Part shown: positions 31,313 through 39,666 of the stretch, piece by piece | Position numbering within the stretch: position 1 is the first letter of the stretch | Layout of the letters: each line of letters opens with the position of its first letter | From: Spirochaetales bacterium | Lineage (GTDB): Bacteria; Spirochaetota; Spirochaetia; Sphaerochaetales; Sphaerochaetaceae | DNA: 55,352 nt | Direction of reading: 5' to 3' | Assembly (NCBI GenBank): GCA_028722305.1 | Contig: JAQYHB010000051.1 | Span: forward strand, 1 to 55,352 | Position numbers and translations under genes: made by a program | Notes under the pieces: model-generated | Told to the model about the DNA's origin: nothing | Database searches by the model: none | What the model saw: only the letters and a program-made list of their open reading frames with translations

Positions 31313-33115
31313 TCATTTTCCCATACAGGATTCCACCCAGTCGATGAAGTTCTGCGTGCTGGTGCCGGTACGCTCCGCCATGCGGTGCTTCTGGTTCCAG
31401 ATGGTCTCGAAGTCGACATTCTCGATTGCCGGATCCATCTCTGCGGCAAGGGCGATATTGTACTCGGTGGTGAGGGCGGTATCTCCCTGCTCGATGCCGG
31501 AACGGATCCTCCAGTACCGAGCGGGAGTGCTGGACTGATATCCCTCGCTGGTCGGGGCGAGATAGTAGAGAGGGTCCATCATGTTGGTTCTGGTCTCCAC
31601 GTCGTTTCCCTCCTCGTCAGTCAACTGCATGTCTTTCTGGTAACTCTCTGGCAGCGTTGGATCCCAGTCGGCGTACTGGCTGTAGGTATCCTGGTGCTGC
31701 TCGATCAGGCTGGCGATCGCCTGGTCGAAATGGACCGGAGCGACGCCGTCGCCGAAAAGCTCGTTCTCGCCTTGTCCCTTGCCGACGTCGTCGAAGGCTC
31801 CAACATTCTTGGTCGCCGGTTTCAGATGCCTGACGAAGTCGGCGATGCTGGTGATGGTCACCTTGCCGCTCTCCTCGTCATACGTCACCCATTGTCCGTC
31901 GGCGTTCAGGCTTGCGATGTAGTCGGCCTTGGTCGCGTAGGTGAGACCCAGGTCGCTCTGCGTGGAGGAAGCTTTCTGTAGCTTGCCACCGGCGGCGGGG
32001 CCTTGGTTGCCACCACCGCCGAAACCGCCATCCATCTCGAAACCAAGATCGACGACGGTGTAGGGGAAGGGAGTATCGATAAGCCAGTGCTCAAGGCTTT
32101 CCTCGACCAGTCTTTTCAGGCTCTCGTAGTAGGAACCGCTCATGGCAAGCCCGCTGTCTGTCTCGCTGCTCTCAAGCGTCAGGTCGTTGCCCTCCGCATC
32201 CTGCAGCCCAAGGCTGTTCAGGTAGAGCGGATAAAGCCAGGCGAGGTCCAAGCTCAAAGCCTTGGTGTAGGTTCCCTCCGCTCTGACTCCGGTGTCGCTG
32301 AACTGTCCCATGTTCCATTCGTAGGCCATATCTCCGGCACCAAGGGTTGTGATCGGACACCAGGCCATGCAGCCATAGGTGGCGTCGCTCAGCGCATTGC
32401 CTTCCTTGTCTGTCATCGCCGCGCCGATTGCCTCCAGGTAGGGGGTGAACAGCGGGCTGTCGCCAGAAGCCCCGGCGACCGCGCTCTGGGCGCCACCGCC
32501 GGACATGCCGAAGGTGAACATGCGCTCCTCGTTGCCTGGAATCTGGTCGCTGTTGTAGCGTAGGTAGCGGATGCCTGCCTTCAGGTCGGTAATGCCCCAT
32601 GGGGCGCCGCCAGAGGCGCCCATGTCGGGACTCTCGCCGAACATCGGTTTGCGGCCGCGCATGCCGACGAACACGTAGACATAGCCCGCATCCATATAGG
32701 TGGAAAGGCCGCTGGACGAGTACTCCGTCGGGGGAAGCTGGGCAGCGTACCCGCCGGTGTTGACCGGCAACAGGATCGGAGCAGTCTCGCTGGTATAGCC
32801 GTTGACCGTGTTGGTGGTGTTCAGCTTGACCGTGTAGGTGCCGTCCCCGTTCGCCGTCGCGTCAAAGTAGGCTTCCGGGACGTAAATCGCCAATGTCTCG
32901 TAGGCAGGGGACTGGATGCTGGTGCCGTAGGGAATGCCGATCTGGTAGTAGATGCCGTTCTCGCTATCGTAACGCCAAGCGCTCTGGTTGATGGCAAGCG
33001 GATCGCTTTTTATGTCGGCAGTGGCCGTGTGGGTGCTTGGAGCGCTTGCGCAGGAAATCATGCATGCCGCGGCAAGTGTTGCAAATCCGATTCGGGTGAT
33101 ACGTGTATGGCTCAT
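31313..33115 (-). CDS. Subtype A tannase-like lipoprotein esterase
   Basis: A 600-residue alpha/beta-hydrolase. The N-terminus MSHTRITRIGFATLAAACMI then SC looks like a lipoprotein signal with C22 as the acylation site. The nucleophile elbow is GMSGGG (203-208, Ser205). GMRGRKPMFGESPDMGASGG and GGAPWGITDLKAGIRYLRYN match the subtype A tannase (TanA) pattern, as does the C-terminal YWRIRSGIEQGDTAL. TanA-type enzymes hydrolyse galloyl esters of plant tannins; activity here is inferred. The ATG has AGAGGA five bases upstream. It is a single-gene unit with its own terminator. Confidence 0.8.
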   Translation of the reverse strand: MSHTRITRIGFATLAAACMISCASAPSTHTATADIKSDPLAINQSAWRYDSENGIYYQIGIPYGTSIQSPAYETLAIYVPEAYFDATANGDGTYTVKLNTTNTVNGYTSETAPILLPVNTGGYAAQLPPTEYSSSGLSTYMDAGYVYVFVGMRGRKPMFGESPDMGASGGAPWGITDLKAGIRYLRYNSDQIPGNEERMFTFGMSGGGAQSAVAGASGDSPLFTPYLEAIGAAMTDKEGNALSDATYGCMAWCPITTLGAGDMAYEWNMGQFSDTGVRAEGTYTKALSLDLAWLYPLYLNSLGLQDAEGNDLTLESSETDSGLAMSGSYYESLKRLVEESLEHWLIDTPFPYTVVDLGFEMDGGFGGGGNQGPAAGGKLQKASSTQSDLGLTYATKADYIASLNADGQWVTYDEESGKVTITSIADFVRHLKPATKNVGAFDDVGKGQGENELFGDGVAPVHFDQAIASLIEQHQDTYSQYADWDPTLPESYQKDMQLTDEEGNDVETRTNMMDPLYYLAPTSEGYQSSTPARYWRIRSGIEQGDTALTTEYNIALAAEMDPAIENVDFETIWNQKHRMAERTGTSTQNFIDWVESCMGK

Positions 33116-33207
33116 ACGAATCCTCTTTGAAACTGTGATGGACCAAGTGTATGCGGCTGACAATTTCTTTGCATGCAGTTTCCCTGTGGAGAAATGCGAA
33201 GTTTCGC

Positions 33208-33236
33208 TTGAGTTTTTCATCTCCAATACGTACTCT
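33208..33236 (+). promoter_or_regulatory. Promoter of the YesL-like gene
   Basis: TTGAGT, a 17-base spacer and TACTCT (33231-33236). The ATG at 33245 is eight bases away with no Shine-Dalgarno between, predicting a leaderless transcript. Confidence 0.5.
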
Positions 33237-33244
33237 TTTCTCAT

Positions 33245-34021
33245 ATGAATGGATTTCTGGTCAAAAAATCGTTTTTCGACGGCTGGGACAACCTGATCGG
33301 CATGGTGCTCCAGAACCTTGGCTATATGGGGCTGATGGTCCTTTTCTTCCTGGTCTTCAGCATGCCCCAGGGATCGGAGCCGGTCATGGTCCTTGCCCTG
33401 ATCGCGTTGGCCTTCCTCAAGTCCCTCTACGCGGCTGGGGTCAACGGCATGGCCTACAGCTATGCCCATTACGAGCGGATCGGGTGGAGCGGCTTCAAGC
33501 GATCGGTTGCCACCAGCATGCGGCACGTGGCGCTCGACTGGGCGCTCACCGTGCTGGTTGTCGCGCTTTTTACCGTGGTGATGCCGTTCTACATTTCCTA
33601 TAAGAATCTTGTCGGCTTCTTCATCACCGTCGTCCTTTTCTGGGTCGCTCTCGGCCTGTTGCTTGCCACCCAGCTCTATTGGGCTCTGCACTTCACCATG
33701 GAAGGCGACCGCCCGACCAAAACCCTGAAGAAGTGCTTCATCATCATGTTCGACAACATGGGCAAGATGATCTTCATGACGCTCTTTACCCTCGTCGACA
33801 TCGCCATCAGCATCGCCACTGTCGGGTTGATACCCGGCATGGGTGGTATCGACCTGCTCCATCAGGATTTTGTCAAGCTGGTCATGCTGAAGTACGACTA
33901 TCTGGAGAAGAATCCCGACGCTGACCGCAGACACCTGCCTTGGGCGGACCTGCTCTACGACGACCGCGAGTCGGTCGGACCCCGTTCCCTGAAGAGCATG
34001 ATTTTCCCATGGAAGGACTGA
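33245..34021 (+). CDS. Integral membrane protein, possibly YesL/DUF624-like
   Basis: A 258-residue protein with five or six hydrophobic segments, for example NLGYMGLMVLFFLVFS, ALTVLVVALFTVVMPFYI and VGFFITVVLFWVALGLLLA. It has a charged C-terminal tail. The pattern resembles YesL/DUF624 proteins, which accompany carbohydrate genes, but the match is by impression only. It is followed after one base by the CYTH gene and probably forms an operon with it. There is no visible Shine-Dalgarno; see the promoter. Confidence 0.7.
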   Translation: MNGFLVKKSFFDGWDNLIGMVLQNLGYMGLMVLFFLVFSMPQGSEPVMVLALIALAFLKSLYAAGVNGMAYSYAHYERIGWSGFKRSVATSMRHVALDWALTVLVVALFTVVMPFYISYKNLVGFFITVVLFWVALGLLLATQLYWALHFTMEGDRPTKTLKKCFIIMFDNMGKMIFMTLFTLVDIAISIATVGLIPGMGGIDLLHQDFVKLVMLKYDYLEKNPDADRRHLPWADLLYDDRESVGPRSLKSMIFPWKD

Positions 34022-34022
34022 T

Positions 34023-34580
34023 ATGGGCATCGAAGTCGAGCTGAAAGCGCATGTCCATGACCCTGAGGCGGTGAAGGCAAAGTTGCCCCGGCCGTTGCGG
34101 TTCGAGGAGAAAACCGATCTCTACTGGCGAGGGCCGGAGGAAAGCCGTCCACGGTTCCGCACCCGCTACGAGCGGAATGAGAAAGGGCAAGGAGACATCC
34201 TTTTCACGCTGAAGGAAAAAAGCCAATCTGGCGGAATCGAGACCAATCAGGAATTTGAGTTCACCGCCCCCGGAAAAGAGTGGGAGCGGGTCAGAAGCTT
34301 TGTCGAGAGACTTGGCTACCAGGTCGCCATCACCAAGCACAAGAAGGGCTACGAGTCGATGATTCCGGTGCCAGGATTCGTTCCTGCCCACGCCGAGCTC
34401 TTGGAAGTGGAGCCGCTCGGCTGGTTCATCGAGATCGAGTTCGTCCTTGACCGTCCTGGGGACATTCCCCGCGCCAAGGCGGCTCTGAGCCAGGTGCTGG
34501 AAGACCTCGGAGTCCAGGAATCGGAGATAGAACCACGGGCCTACAACGACATGCTGCGCGAGGCCAGGACCCGGAGTTAG
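34023..34580 (+). CDS. CYTH-domain protein (class IV adenylate cyclase-like)
   Basis: A 185-residue CYTH protein. The defining E-x-E-x-K is at residues 4-8 (EVELK), followed by paired basic residues in RPRFRTRYERN, the FTLKEKS strand and ELLEVEPLGWFIEIEFVL with the acidic metal-binding positions. CYTH enzymes hydrolyse triphosphates or make cAMP in a tunnel fold; a thermostable class IV cyclase-like role is possible but not shown. The 3' end overlaps the convergent membrane-protein gene by four bases. Confidence 0.88.
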   Translation: MGIEVELKAHVHDPEAVKAKLPRPLRFEEKTDLYWRGPEESRPRFRTRYERNEKGQGDILFTLKEKSQSGGIETNQEFEFTAPGKEWERVRSFVERLGYQVAITKHKKGYESMIPVPGFVPAHAELLEVEPLGWFIEIEFVLDRPGDIPRAKAALSQVLEDLGVQESEIEPRAYNDMLREARTRS

Positions 34581-35278
34581 AACAGCAATCCGGCAAGAAT
34601 CAGGCCTATGATGGCGAAGACCGAGTTGCTCCGTGCCTTCAGCTTCCCGCCGGGCAACACGGGACCAAGCGCCCACAATGCGAAGACAAAGTCGGAAGCC
34701 GGCAGGAACAGGCTGCGCACCCCGCCAAGCAGGTTCATGAAGGGAAGGACTGCCAGGACGATGCCGCTGGCGCGCTCGGCTCCCTTGGTCTGGATGGAGA
34801 GGAGCAGGAGACTCAGGGCGCTGATGCAAAGCGTGGTGACCACGACGCTCTGCAGGCCATGGACCATGGTAAAGTTGCACAGGCAGAGGAAGACGATCTT
34901 GATCGCGCAGGTCAGGTGGTAGAGGACCGTGATGGCCCGCTCCCTGCTCTCGTCAAACAGATGCATGACGGCGTTGGAGACGAAGAAGGCGAGCAGAAAG
35001 ACACAGCAAAGCACCCAAAGGGGGATGGAGACGTGCATCACCATCAGCGCTATCGCGATGCCGGCGCCTGTGATGTCGATGATGGCGTTGTAGATGGAAT
35101 GCGGCCTGTAGGGTTTCTTTTCCCTGCCGTAGGTATCCGCGTCAAAGTTGAAGCGGAAGCTGGTGCCATTCTTCAGCTGCGCGCTGAACTTCAGCTTGGA
35201 GACCTGCTGGGCATGGCTGGCAATCTCGTCCACCTGCTTTTGAAAGTTCCGAAACAGTTCGTTCACATCGTGTTCCAT
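34577..35278 (-). CDS. Hypothetical membrane protein
   Basis: A 233-residue protein I do not recognise. The N-terminal 75 residues are soluble and begin with a possible coiled coil (FRNFQKQVDEIASHAQQV). About six hydrophobic segments follow, starting with IIDITGAGIAIALMVMHV. It is the last gene of a five-gene minus-strand cluster, three bases after the PlsC-like gene, so a membrane-related job is likely but unspecified. Confidence 0.75.
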   Translation of the reverse strand: MEHDVNELFRNFQKQVDEIASHAQQVSKLKFSAQLKNGTSFRFNFDADTYGREKKPYRPHSIYNAIIDITGAGIAIALMVMHVSIPLWVLCCVFLLAFFVSNAVMHLFDESRERAITVLYHLTCAIKIVFLCLCNFTMVHGLQSVVVTTLCISALSLLLLSIQTKGAERASGIVLAVLPFMNLLGGVRSLFLPASDFVFALWALGPVLPGGKLKARSNSVFAIIGLILAGLLF

Positions 35279-35281
35279 TGT

Positions 35282-35953
35282 TCAACTCCAGAATTTATTG
35301 TGCTTGATGTCGTCGATCAGCCGTTGGACTTCTTCCTCCAGAGCCTGGCAGATCATCCGCTGGGCCGCCTGTGGATCGCTCTTCGCAAGCTCCAGGGCTT
35401 GGGGAAACTCCATCGGCCTGCCGATGTTGGCGTAGTAGTTCTTGCTGACCACGGTCATGTCCCGTCCGGCAGTCAGCGAGAACTTGTAGCGTACCCTTCG
35501 CCTCGGGGCGATCAGCCCGATGGGGATGATCGGGACCGGGTCCCGGAGGTAGATGCGGGCGACACCGGCGTGGAATGGCATCAGTTCCCGTTGCTCGTTC
35601 AGCACTCCCTCGGGAAAAATGAAGACCGAATCCCCCTGGCGCAGGAAGGAGACCGCGTTGTCAACTACCATGCGGCGGTCCTCCTTGGTCAAGGCCCTGA
35701 TCTGCTCCATCCAGCCGAGGAACACCCGTGCCACAGGGATGCCGAACCCCCTGCCGATGACTACATGCAGGACGTCCTTTGTCAGGGTGGTGACGAAGTG
35801 TACGTCGCTGGAGCTGAAATGGTTGGAGCAGAAGATTTTGGGGCCTGGCGGTATTTCTTCCTCTTGCCAGACGCAGAAGTCGTAGTTCAAGTGCAGCAGC
35901 ATCCGTACCCAGCTCCGGTAGATGCGGTTGAGCAGTGAGGCGAAGGGTTTCAC
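35282..35953 (-). CDS. 1-acyl-sn-glycerol-3-phosphate acyltransferase-like protein
   Basis: A 223-residue PlsC-family acyltransferase. The catalytic H-x4-D is H45-D50 in SNHFSSSD. The phosphate-binding FPEG is in SVFIFPEGVLNEQR (about 113), and the third block is VPIIPIGLIAPRRRV. PlsC acylates lysophosphatidate during phospholipid synthesis at the inner membrane; the acceptor could differ. It lies 15 bases after the ABC ATPase gene, an unusual neighbour, and is presumably co-transcribed with it. Confidence 0.87.
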   Translation of the reverse strand: MKPFASLLNRIYRSWVRMLLHLNYDFCVWQEEEIPPGPKIFCSNHFSSSDVHFVTTLTKDVLHVVIGRGFGIPVARVFLGWMEQIRALTKEDRRMVVDNAVSFLRQGDSVFIFPEGVLNEQRELMPFHAGVARIYLRDPVPIIPIGLIAPRRRVRYKFSLTAGRDMTVVSKNYYANIGRPMEFPQALELAKSDPQAAQRMICQALEEEVQRLIDDIKHNKFWS

Positions 35954-35968
35954 GGGGAAAGTGTAGCC

Positions 35969-36706
35969 TTACCAGCGGGGGCAGAGCAAGCGGAGCCTGC
36001 CCGAACTGTCGGCGAGCTCCTGCGTCTCCACCCCGTAGACCTGGGAGAGATGCTCTGGGGTAAGCACCACCTCGGGTTTCCCCTGGCTGACCAGCTTTCC
36101 CTTCTGGATCAGGACCACCTCGTCGCTGTAGACCTGCGCCAGCAAAAGGTCATGCAGGACGCAAACCAGCGTTTTTCCCTCGTGGGCCAGCCGCTTGAAA
36201 AGCCGCATCATCCCGATCTGCTGGGCGATGTCGAGGCTGCTGACGGGTTCGTCAAGCAGCATCAACGGACTTGCCTGCGCGAGCGCCCGGGCAATCAAGG
36301 TCCGCTGGAACTCGCCCCCGGAGAGCTCCTGCACGCTTGTCTGTTCCTTGCCTTCGAGATGGCAGAGCTGGAGGGCTGTCCTGGTGTCGTCAGGGGAGAA
36401 CGATGCCATCCGTACCGCCTCCCCGACGGTAAAGTCATAGTCGATCCTCCCGTTCTGCGGGACGAGGCAAAGGTGTCTGGCAAGCTCCCGTTGCCTGAGG
36501 GAGGAAAGGTTGATTCCGTCAACCCAGATGTTCCCCCGATAGGGGAGTTGCCGGTACAGGAATTTCAGCAGGGTCGACTTTCCCGAACCATTGGGACCGA
36601 GCAGGGTGACGAGCCTTCCGCCCTGTGGAATCCGCAGGGAGAAGTCCTGGAAGATCGGGGTATCGTATCCGCCATTCAGGTGCTCGATGCACAGGATGTC
36701 AGCCAT
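35969..36706 (-). CDS. ABC transporter ATPase, iron-siderophore/cobalamin type
   Basis: A 245-residue ATPase of the FecE/BtuD/FhuC group. It has Walker A GPNGSGKST (about 38-46), the signature LSGGEFQRTLIARAL and Walker B LMLLDEPVSSLD, followed by the H-loop VLHDLLLA. It energises import through the FecCD-type permease, with which it overlaps by eight bases. Substrate (ferric chelate, haem or cobalamin) cannot be read from sequence. Confidence 0.93.
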   Translation of the reverse strand: MADILCIEHLNGGYDTPIFQDFSLRIPQGGRLVTLLGPNGSGKSTLLKFLYRQLPYRGNIWVDGINLSSLRQRELARHLCLVPQNGRIDYDFTVGEAVRMASFSPDDTRTALQLCHLEGKEQTSVQELSGGEFQRTLIARALAQASPLMLLDEPVSSLDIAQQIGMMRLFKRLAHEGKTLVCVLHDLLLAQVYSDEVVLIQKGKLVSQGKPEVVLTPEHLSQVYGVETQELADSSGRLRLLCPRW

Positions 36707-37667
36707 GGCGGACGCTTCCCCTATGCAACATCAGGATCAAAAGCGGCGTGCCGAGCAGGCTGGTAATCACTCCAGCTGGCAGCTCCCCCGAGGGGAGGAT
36801 GACCCGGCAGACGAGGTCGCTGGCGAGCAGGAGGTCTGCCCCCAGCAGGGCGCACAGCGGAAGCAGCCGCTTGTGGGACGGACCGACCAGAAGACGGGCC
36901 ACGTGGGGTGCCAATAGGCCGACAAAGCCGATGACGCCAAACCAGGCGACGGTGACCGCCACAGGGAAGGTGGCGATGGCGATGGCCGTTACCCGCGCGC
37001 GGTGGATATCCAGACCCACCGAAAGGGCGGAGGCATCATCAAGCAGCAACAAGTCAAGGGAACCTGCGACCAGCGTCAGGGGAATCAGGGAAAGCAGGTA
37101 GCTGATGGCAAGGATCCTGACACCTTGGAAAGTGACCGTACTGAAGGAGCCCATCGTCCAGAAGATGATCCGCTGGTACTGGTCATAATCCAGCATCATG
37201 CACAGCGTCATCAACGAGGAGCAGAGATAATTCAGCGCGACACCGGTCAGGATCAGCCGGGTCTGGCTCTGGTGCCGCAGGGAGAGTAGCAATACCAAAA
37301 ACGCGCTGGCGAACCCACCTGCCATGGCTGGCGCGGTCAGATTGGTCAGGCCGAAAGTCAGGCCGATGGCGGCGCCCAGCGCCCCACCGCTGGAGACCCC
37401 GAGGACGAACGGATCGGCCATCGGATTCCTGAGGACCGCCTGGAACAGGCACCCGCCCGTGGCCAGCACCATCCCGCAGAGCAATGCAGCGAAAGTCCGG
37501 GGAAGCCGCATGCCGGAGATGATGTAGGAGAGGGCGGGGTCGTCGCCCTTGCCCAGAAGCGTCCGCACCACCTCGCCGGCCGGATAGGAGGAGCTTCCCA
37601 CCATCAGCGAGGCGCAGGCAAGGACGACAAGCAGGAACAGCGGGACAATCCAGATTGCTTTTCTCAT
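36699..37667 (-). CDS. ABC transporter permease, FecCD/BtuC type
   Basis: A 322-residue polytopic permease of the FecCD family, normally ten membrane helices. Typical segments are LPRTFAALLCGMVLATGGCLFQAVLRNPMADPFVLGVSSGGALGA (in part: NPMADPFVLGVSSGGALG) and the C-terminal GLLAPHVARLLVGPSHKRLLP coupling region. Its start overlaps the binding-protein stop by four bases and its end overlaps the ATPase, a tightly coupled BtuFCD-like order. Confidence 0.94.
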   Translation of the reverse strand: MRKAIWIVPLFLLVVLACASLMVGSSSYPAGEVVRTLLGKGDDPALSYIISGMRLPRTFAALLCGMVLATGGCLFQAVLRNPMADPFVLGVSSGGALGAAIGLTFGLTNLTAPAMAGGFASAFLVLLLSLRHQSQTRLILTGVALNYLCSSLMTLCMMLDYDQYQRIIFWTMGSFSTVTFQGVRILAISYLLSLIPLTLVAGSLDLLLLDDASALSVGLDIHRARVTAIAIATFPVAVTVAWFGVIGFVGLLAPHVARLLVGPSHKRLLPLCALLGADLLLASDLVCRVILPSGELPAGVITSLLGTPLLILMLHRGSVRHG

Positions 37668-38557
37668 GGATGGATCTTCCTTTCCAACTGTTGGAGCGCT
37701 TCTCCAAGCCTTGGCCCCTGCCGGGAGACCAGGTCGGTATCAATCAGTTCGACGCGCCCATGCAAATCCTTGTAAGGAGAGGTCTTGCGCCAGAGGTCAA
37801 ACGTTTCTTCCATCGTCATCCCGTTCATGTTCATCAGTATGATCACCTCTGGATCGGCCTGGACCAGCTGTTCCTTGGAAAACGCCCAGTTGGTCGCCTG
37901 TTTCGCTACATTCTCCCCACCCGCCATCTCGATCATGGTTCCCAGGTAGGTGTCCCCGGTTGCGGCGCTGTCCATCTCCCCGAAGCTGATGGCAAGGTAG
38001 GTCCTCGGTTTGGCGAGGGTTCGGGTTTCCTCCATGACCTGGCTGACCTGCTGGCGCATCGTATACACGATTTCCTGCGCTTTCCCTTCCTCGCCAAGGA
38101 GCATACCAAGGTCCATGATCAAGTCGTAGGTTCCCTCGAACGAAGCCTGGTGGTTGATGACGCACACATTCAGTCCGGCGCGGACAAGGCTTTCCAGGAC
38201 TGCATCGTCAATCAGGCTGCCGGCCACCACCAGGTCGGGTTTCAGGCTGATGATGGTCTCGATGGAGGGGGACCAGAGCGTTCCGATGGATGGAATCGAT
38301 TGGACCGATTCCGGGTAGTTGCAGAAGGTGGTACGCCCTACCAGCCGCTCTTCGGCACCAAGGGCGCAGATGGTCTCGGTCAGGTTGGTTCCTAGACTGA
38401 CGATCCGCTGATATCCGGTAAGCGGAATCTCCGCGCCCCTGCTGTCGACATAGTGGGGGGTGTCGAGGACCTTGACGGGTACCATTTCCCTGCTGCCACC
38501 CGCGAAAAGGGAGAGCGAGAGCGCGCAGGAAAGCAGGAAGCTGAGGATCGGTCTCAT
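37664..38557 (-). CDS. ABC transporter periplasmic binding protein, BtuF/FecB type
   Basis: A 297-residue cluster A-II binding protein. The signal peptide ends about LSLFAGGSRE with no lipobox cysteine. Two lobes joined by a long helix are indicated by RIVSLGTNLTETICALGAEERLVG near residue 50 (in part: SLGTNLTETICALGAEERLV), DLVVAGSLIDD, and later VIILMNMNGMTMEE. It would capture an iron chelate, haem or cobalamin for the FecCD-type permease. It heads the minus-strand cluster. A TTGACA 40 or so bases upstream of the ATG with TAGGCT 17 bases further on is a possible promoter. No cobalamin riboswitch fits in the 57-base gap. Confidence 0.9.
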   Translation of the reverse strand: MRPILSFLLSCALSLSLFAGGSREMVPVKVLDTPHYVDSRGAEIPLTGYQRIVSLGTNLTETICALGAEERLVGRTTFCNYPESVQSIPSIGTLWSPSIETIISLKPDLVVAGSLIDDAVLESLVRAGLNVCVINHQASFEGTYDLIMDLGMLLGEEGKAQEIVYTMRQQVSQVMEETRTLAKPRTYLAISFGEMDSAATGDTYLGTMIEMAGGENVAKQATNWAFSKEQLVQADPEVIILMNMNGMTMEETFDLWRKTSPYKDLHGRVELIDTDLVSRQGPRLGEALQQLERKIHP

Positions 38558-38614
38558 GGAAGAAAGCCTACTTGGCTCTCCCTTCGCTGTCAAGAAACGG
38601 GTATACTGGCTCTT

Positions 38615-39220
38615 ATGGAACGAATCGTCTACCTTCAGGAACTCAAGCGGTACCAGAACCAGCTGGAGCATGCCCTTGCCTTGTACGCGAAGCAGGGACG
38701 GACTCCTCTGGATGGGCTGGATTGGGAGCTTTCCTACATCCAGCGCCTGTACCTCTATTTCCTTCGTGATTGCGCCTCGTCGGTTCCCTACGATGAGGAG
38801 GATGGCACCTATGAGGGACGGGACCTGTCCACCTATATCCGGCAGAATGCCCACCGTCGGTGTTGGGAGCCCGAGCAGGACGTGAAGGAAGCGCTGGACC
38901 GGACCGTCAGCGAGCTGGAGGACTTGGTCATCAACTCGGCGGGCAACCTAGTTCCCTCAGGCGGTTTCTTCAATCCGCTCGACTTTTCCCTTGCAAGCCG
39001 CCATTGGCTCTATGCCGAGGTGGACGAGGATGCGTACCGGGCATTCCTTGGAGGCAGGCACCAAAGTTCCTGGGTCGAGGAGCTGTTCTATGAAAGGGAA
39101 TTCCTCGCCCGCCTGGAAACGGAACTCTCGGTGAGGCTTTCCCCTACGAGCGATACGTATAGCGCGGACTTTTCCTTTTGCTGTATGCTGTCCCAACAGG
39201 GAGGAGAGAGCGAACGATGA
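38615..39220 (+). CDS. Hypothetical protein upstream of rnhA
   Basis: A 201-residue soluble protein I do not recognise, rich in Glu, Arg and Tyr with mainly helical character (for example ERIVYLQELKRYQNQLEHAL near the N-terminus). It overlaps rnhA by four bases (ATGA), so it is translated with it. No Shine-Dalgarno precedes the ATG; TATACT at 38602-38607 lies seven bases upstream, which again fits a leaderless mRNA. A role linked to RNase HI is only a guess from position. Confidence 0.75.
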   Translation: MERIVYLQELKRYQNQLEHALALYAKQGRTPLDGLDWELSYIQRLYLYFLRDCASSVPYDEEDGTYEGRDLSTYIRQNAHRRCWEPEQDVKEALDRTVSELEDLVINSAGNLVPSGGFFNPLDFSLASRHWLYAEVDEDAYRAFLGGRHQSSWVEELFYEREFLARLETELSVRLSPTSDTYSADFSFCCMLSQQGGESER

Positions 39221-39666
39221 GCTACCAGAGAATCACCATCTATACCGATGGGGGATGCAGCGGCAATCCCGGCCCCGGCGGATGGGCCTTCACCCTTGAC
39301 GGGGATGGCGCTTTCCAGACAGAGATGCATGGCGGGGAGAAGGAAACCACCAACAACAAGATGGAACTGACCGCGGTCATCCAGGCGCTTTCCTACGCGA
39401 AACAGTTGGGGGCGGCTGAAATCAACGTCTTCACCGACAGCCAGTATGTGAAAAACGGCATCACCGTCTGGATTAAGAGCTGGAAGACGAAGGGCTGGAA
39501 GACTGCGGACAAAAAGCCGGTGAAGAACCAGGAATACTGGGTCAAGCTGGACGCGTTGGTCAGCTCGCTGCCCGTTTCCTTCCATTGGGTGAAGGGCCAT
39601 GCGGGAATCGAGCTGAACGAGCGTTGCGATACGCTGGTGCAGCAGGCGATCGCCCAATACCGCTAA
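39217..39666 (+). CDS. rnhA: Ribonuclease HI
   Basis: A 149-residue RNase HI of standard length that cleaves RNA in RNA-DNA hybrids. The catalytic set is intact: D11 in YTDGGCSGNPGPGG, E50 in NNKMELTA, D74 in FTDSQYV, the mobile His in VKGHAG and the final Asp in NERCDTL. AGGAGAGAGCG precedes the ATG. The start overlaps the preceding gene and the end overlaps the convergent TPR lipoprotein gene by four bases. Confidence 0.96.
   Translation: MSYQRITIYTDGGCSGNPGPGGWAFTLDGDGAFQTEMHGGEKETTNNKMELTAVIQALSYAKQLGAAEINVFTDSQYVKNGITVWIKSWKTKGWKTADKKPVKNQEYWVKLDALVSSLPVSFHWVKGHAGIELNERCDTLVQQAIAQYR

Noticed and set aside
38558-38614. Cobalamin riboswitch upstream of the BtuF/FecB-type gene
   Set aside because: Only 57 bases separate the divergent genes, too short for the element, and no B12-box is seen.
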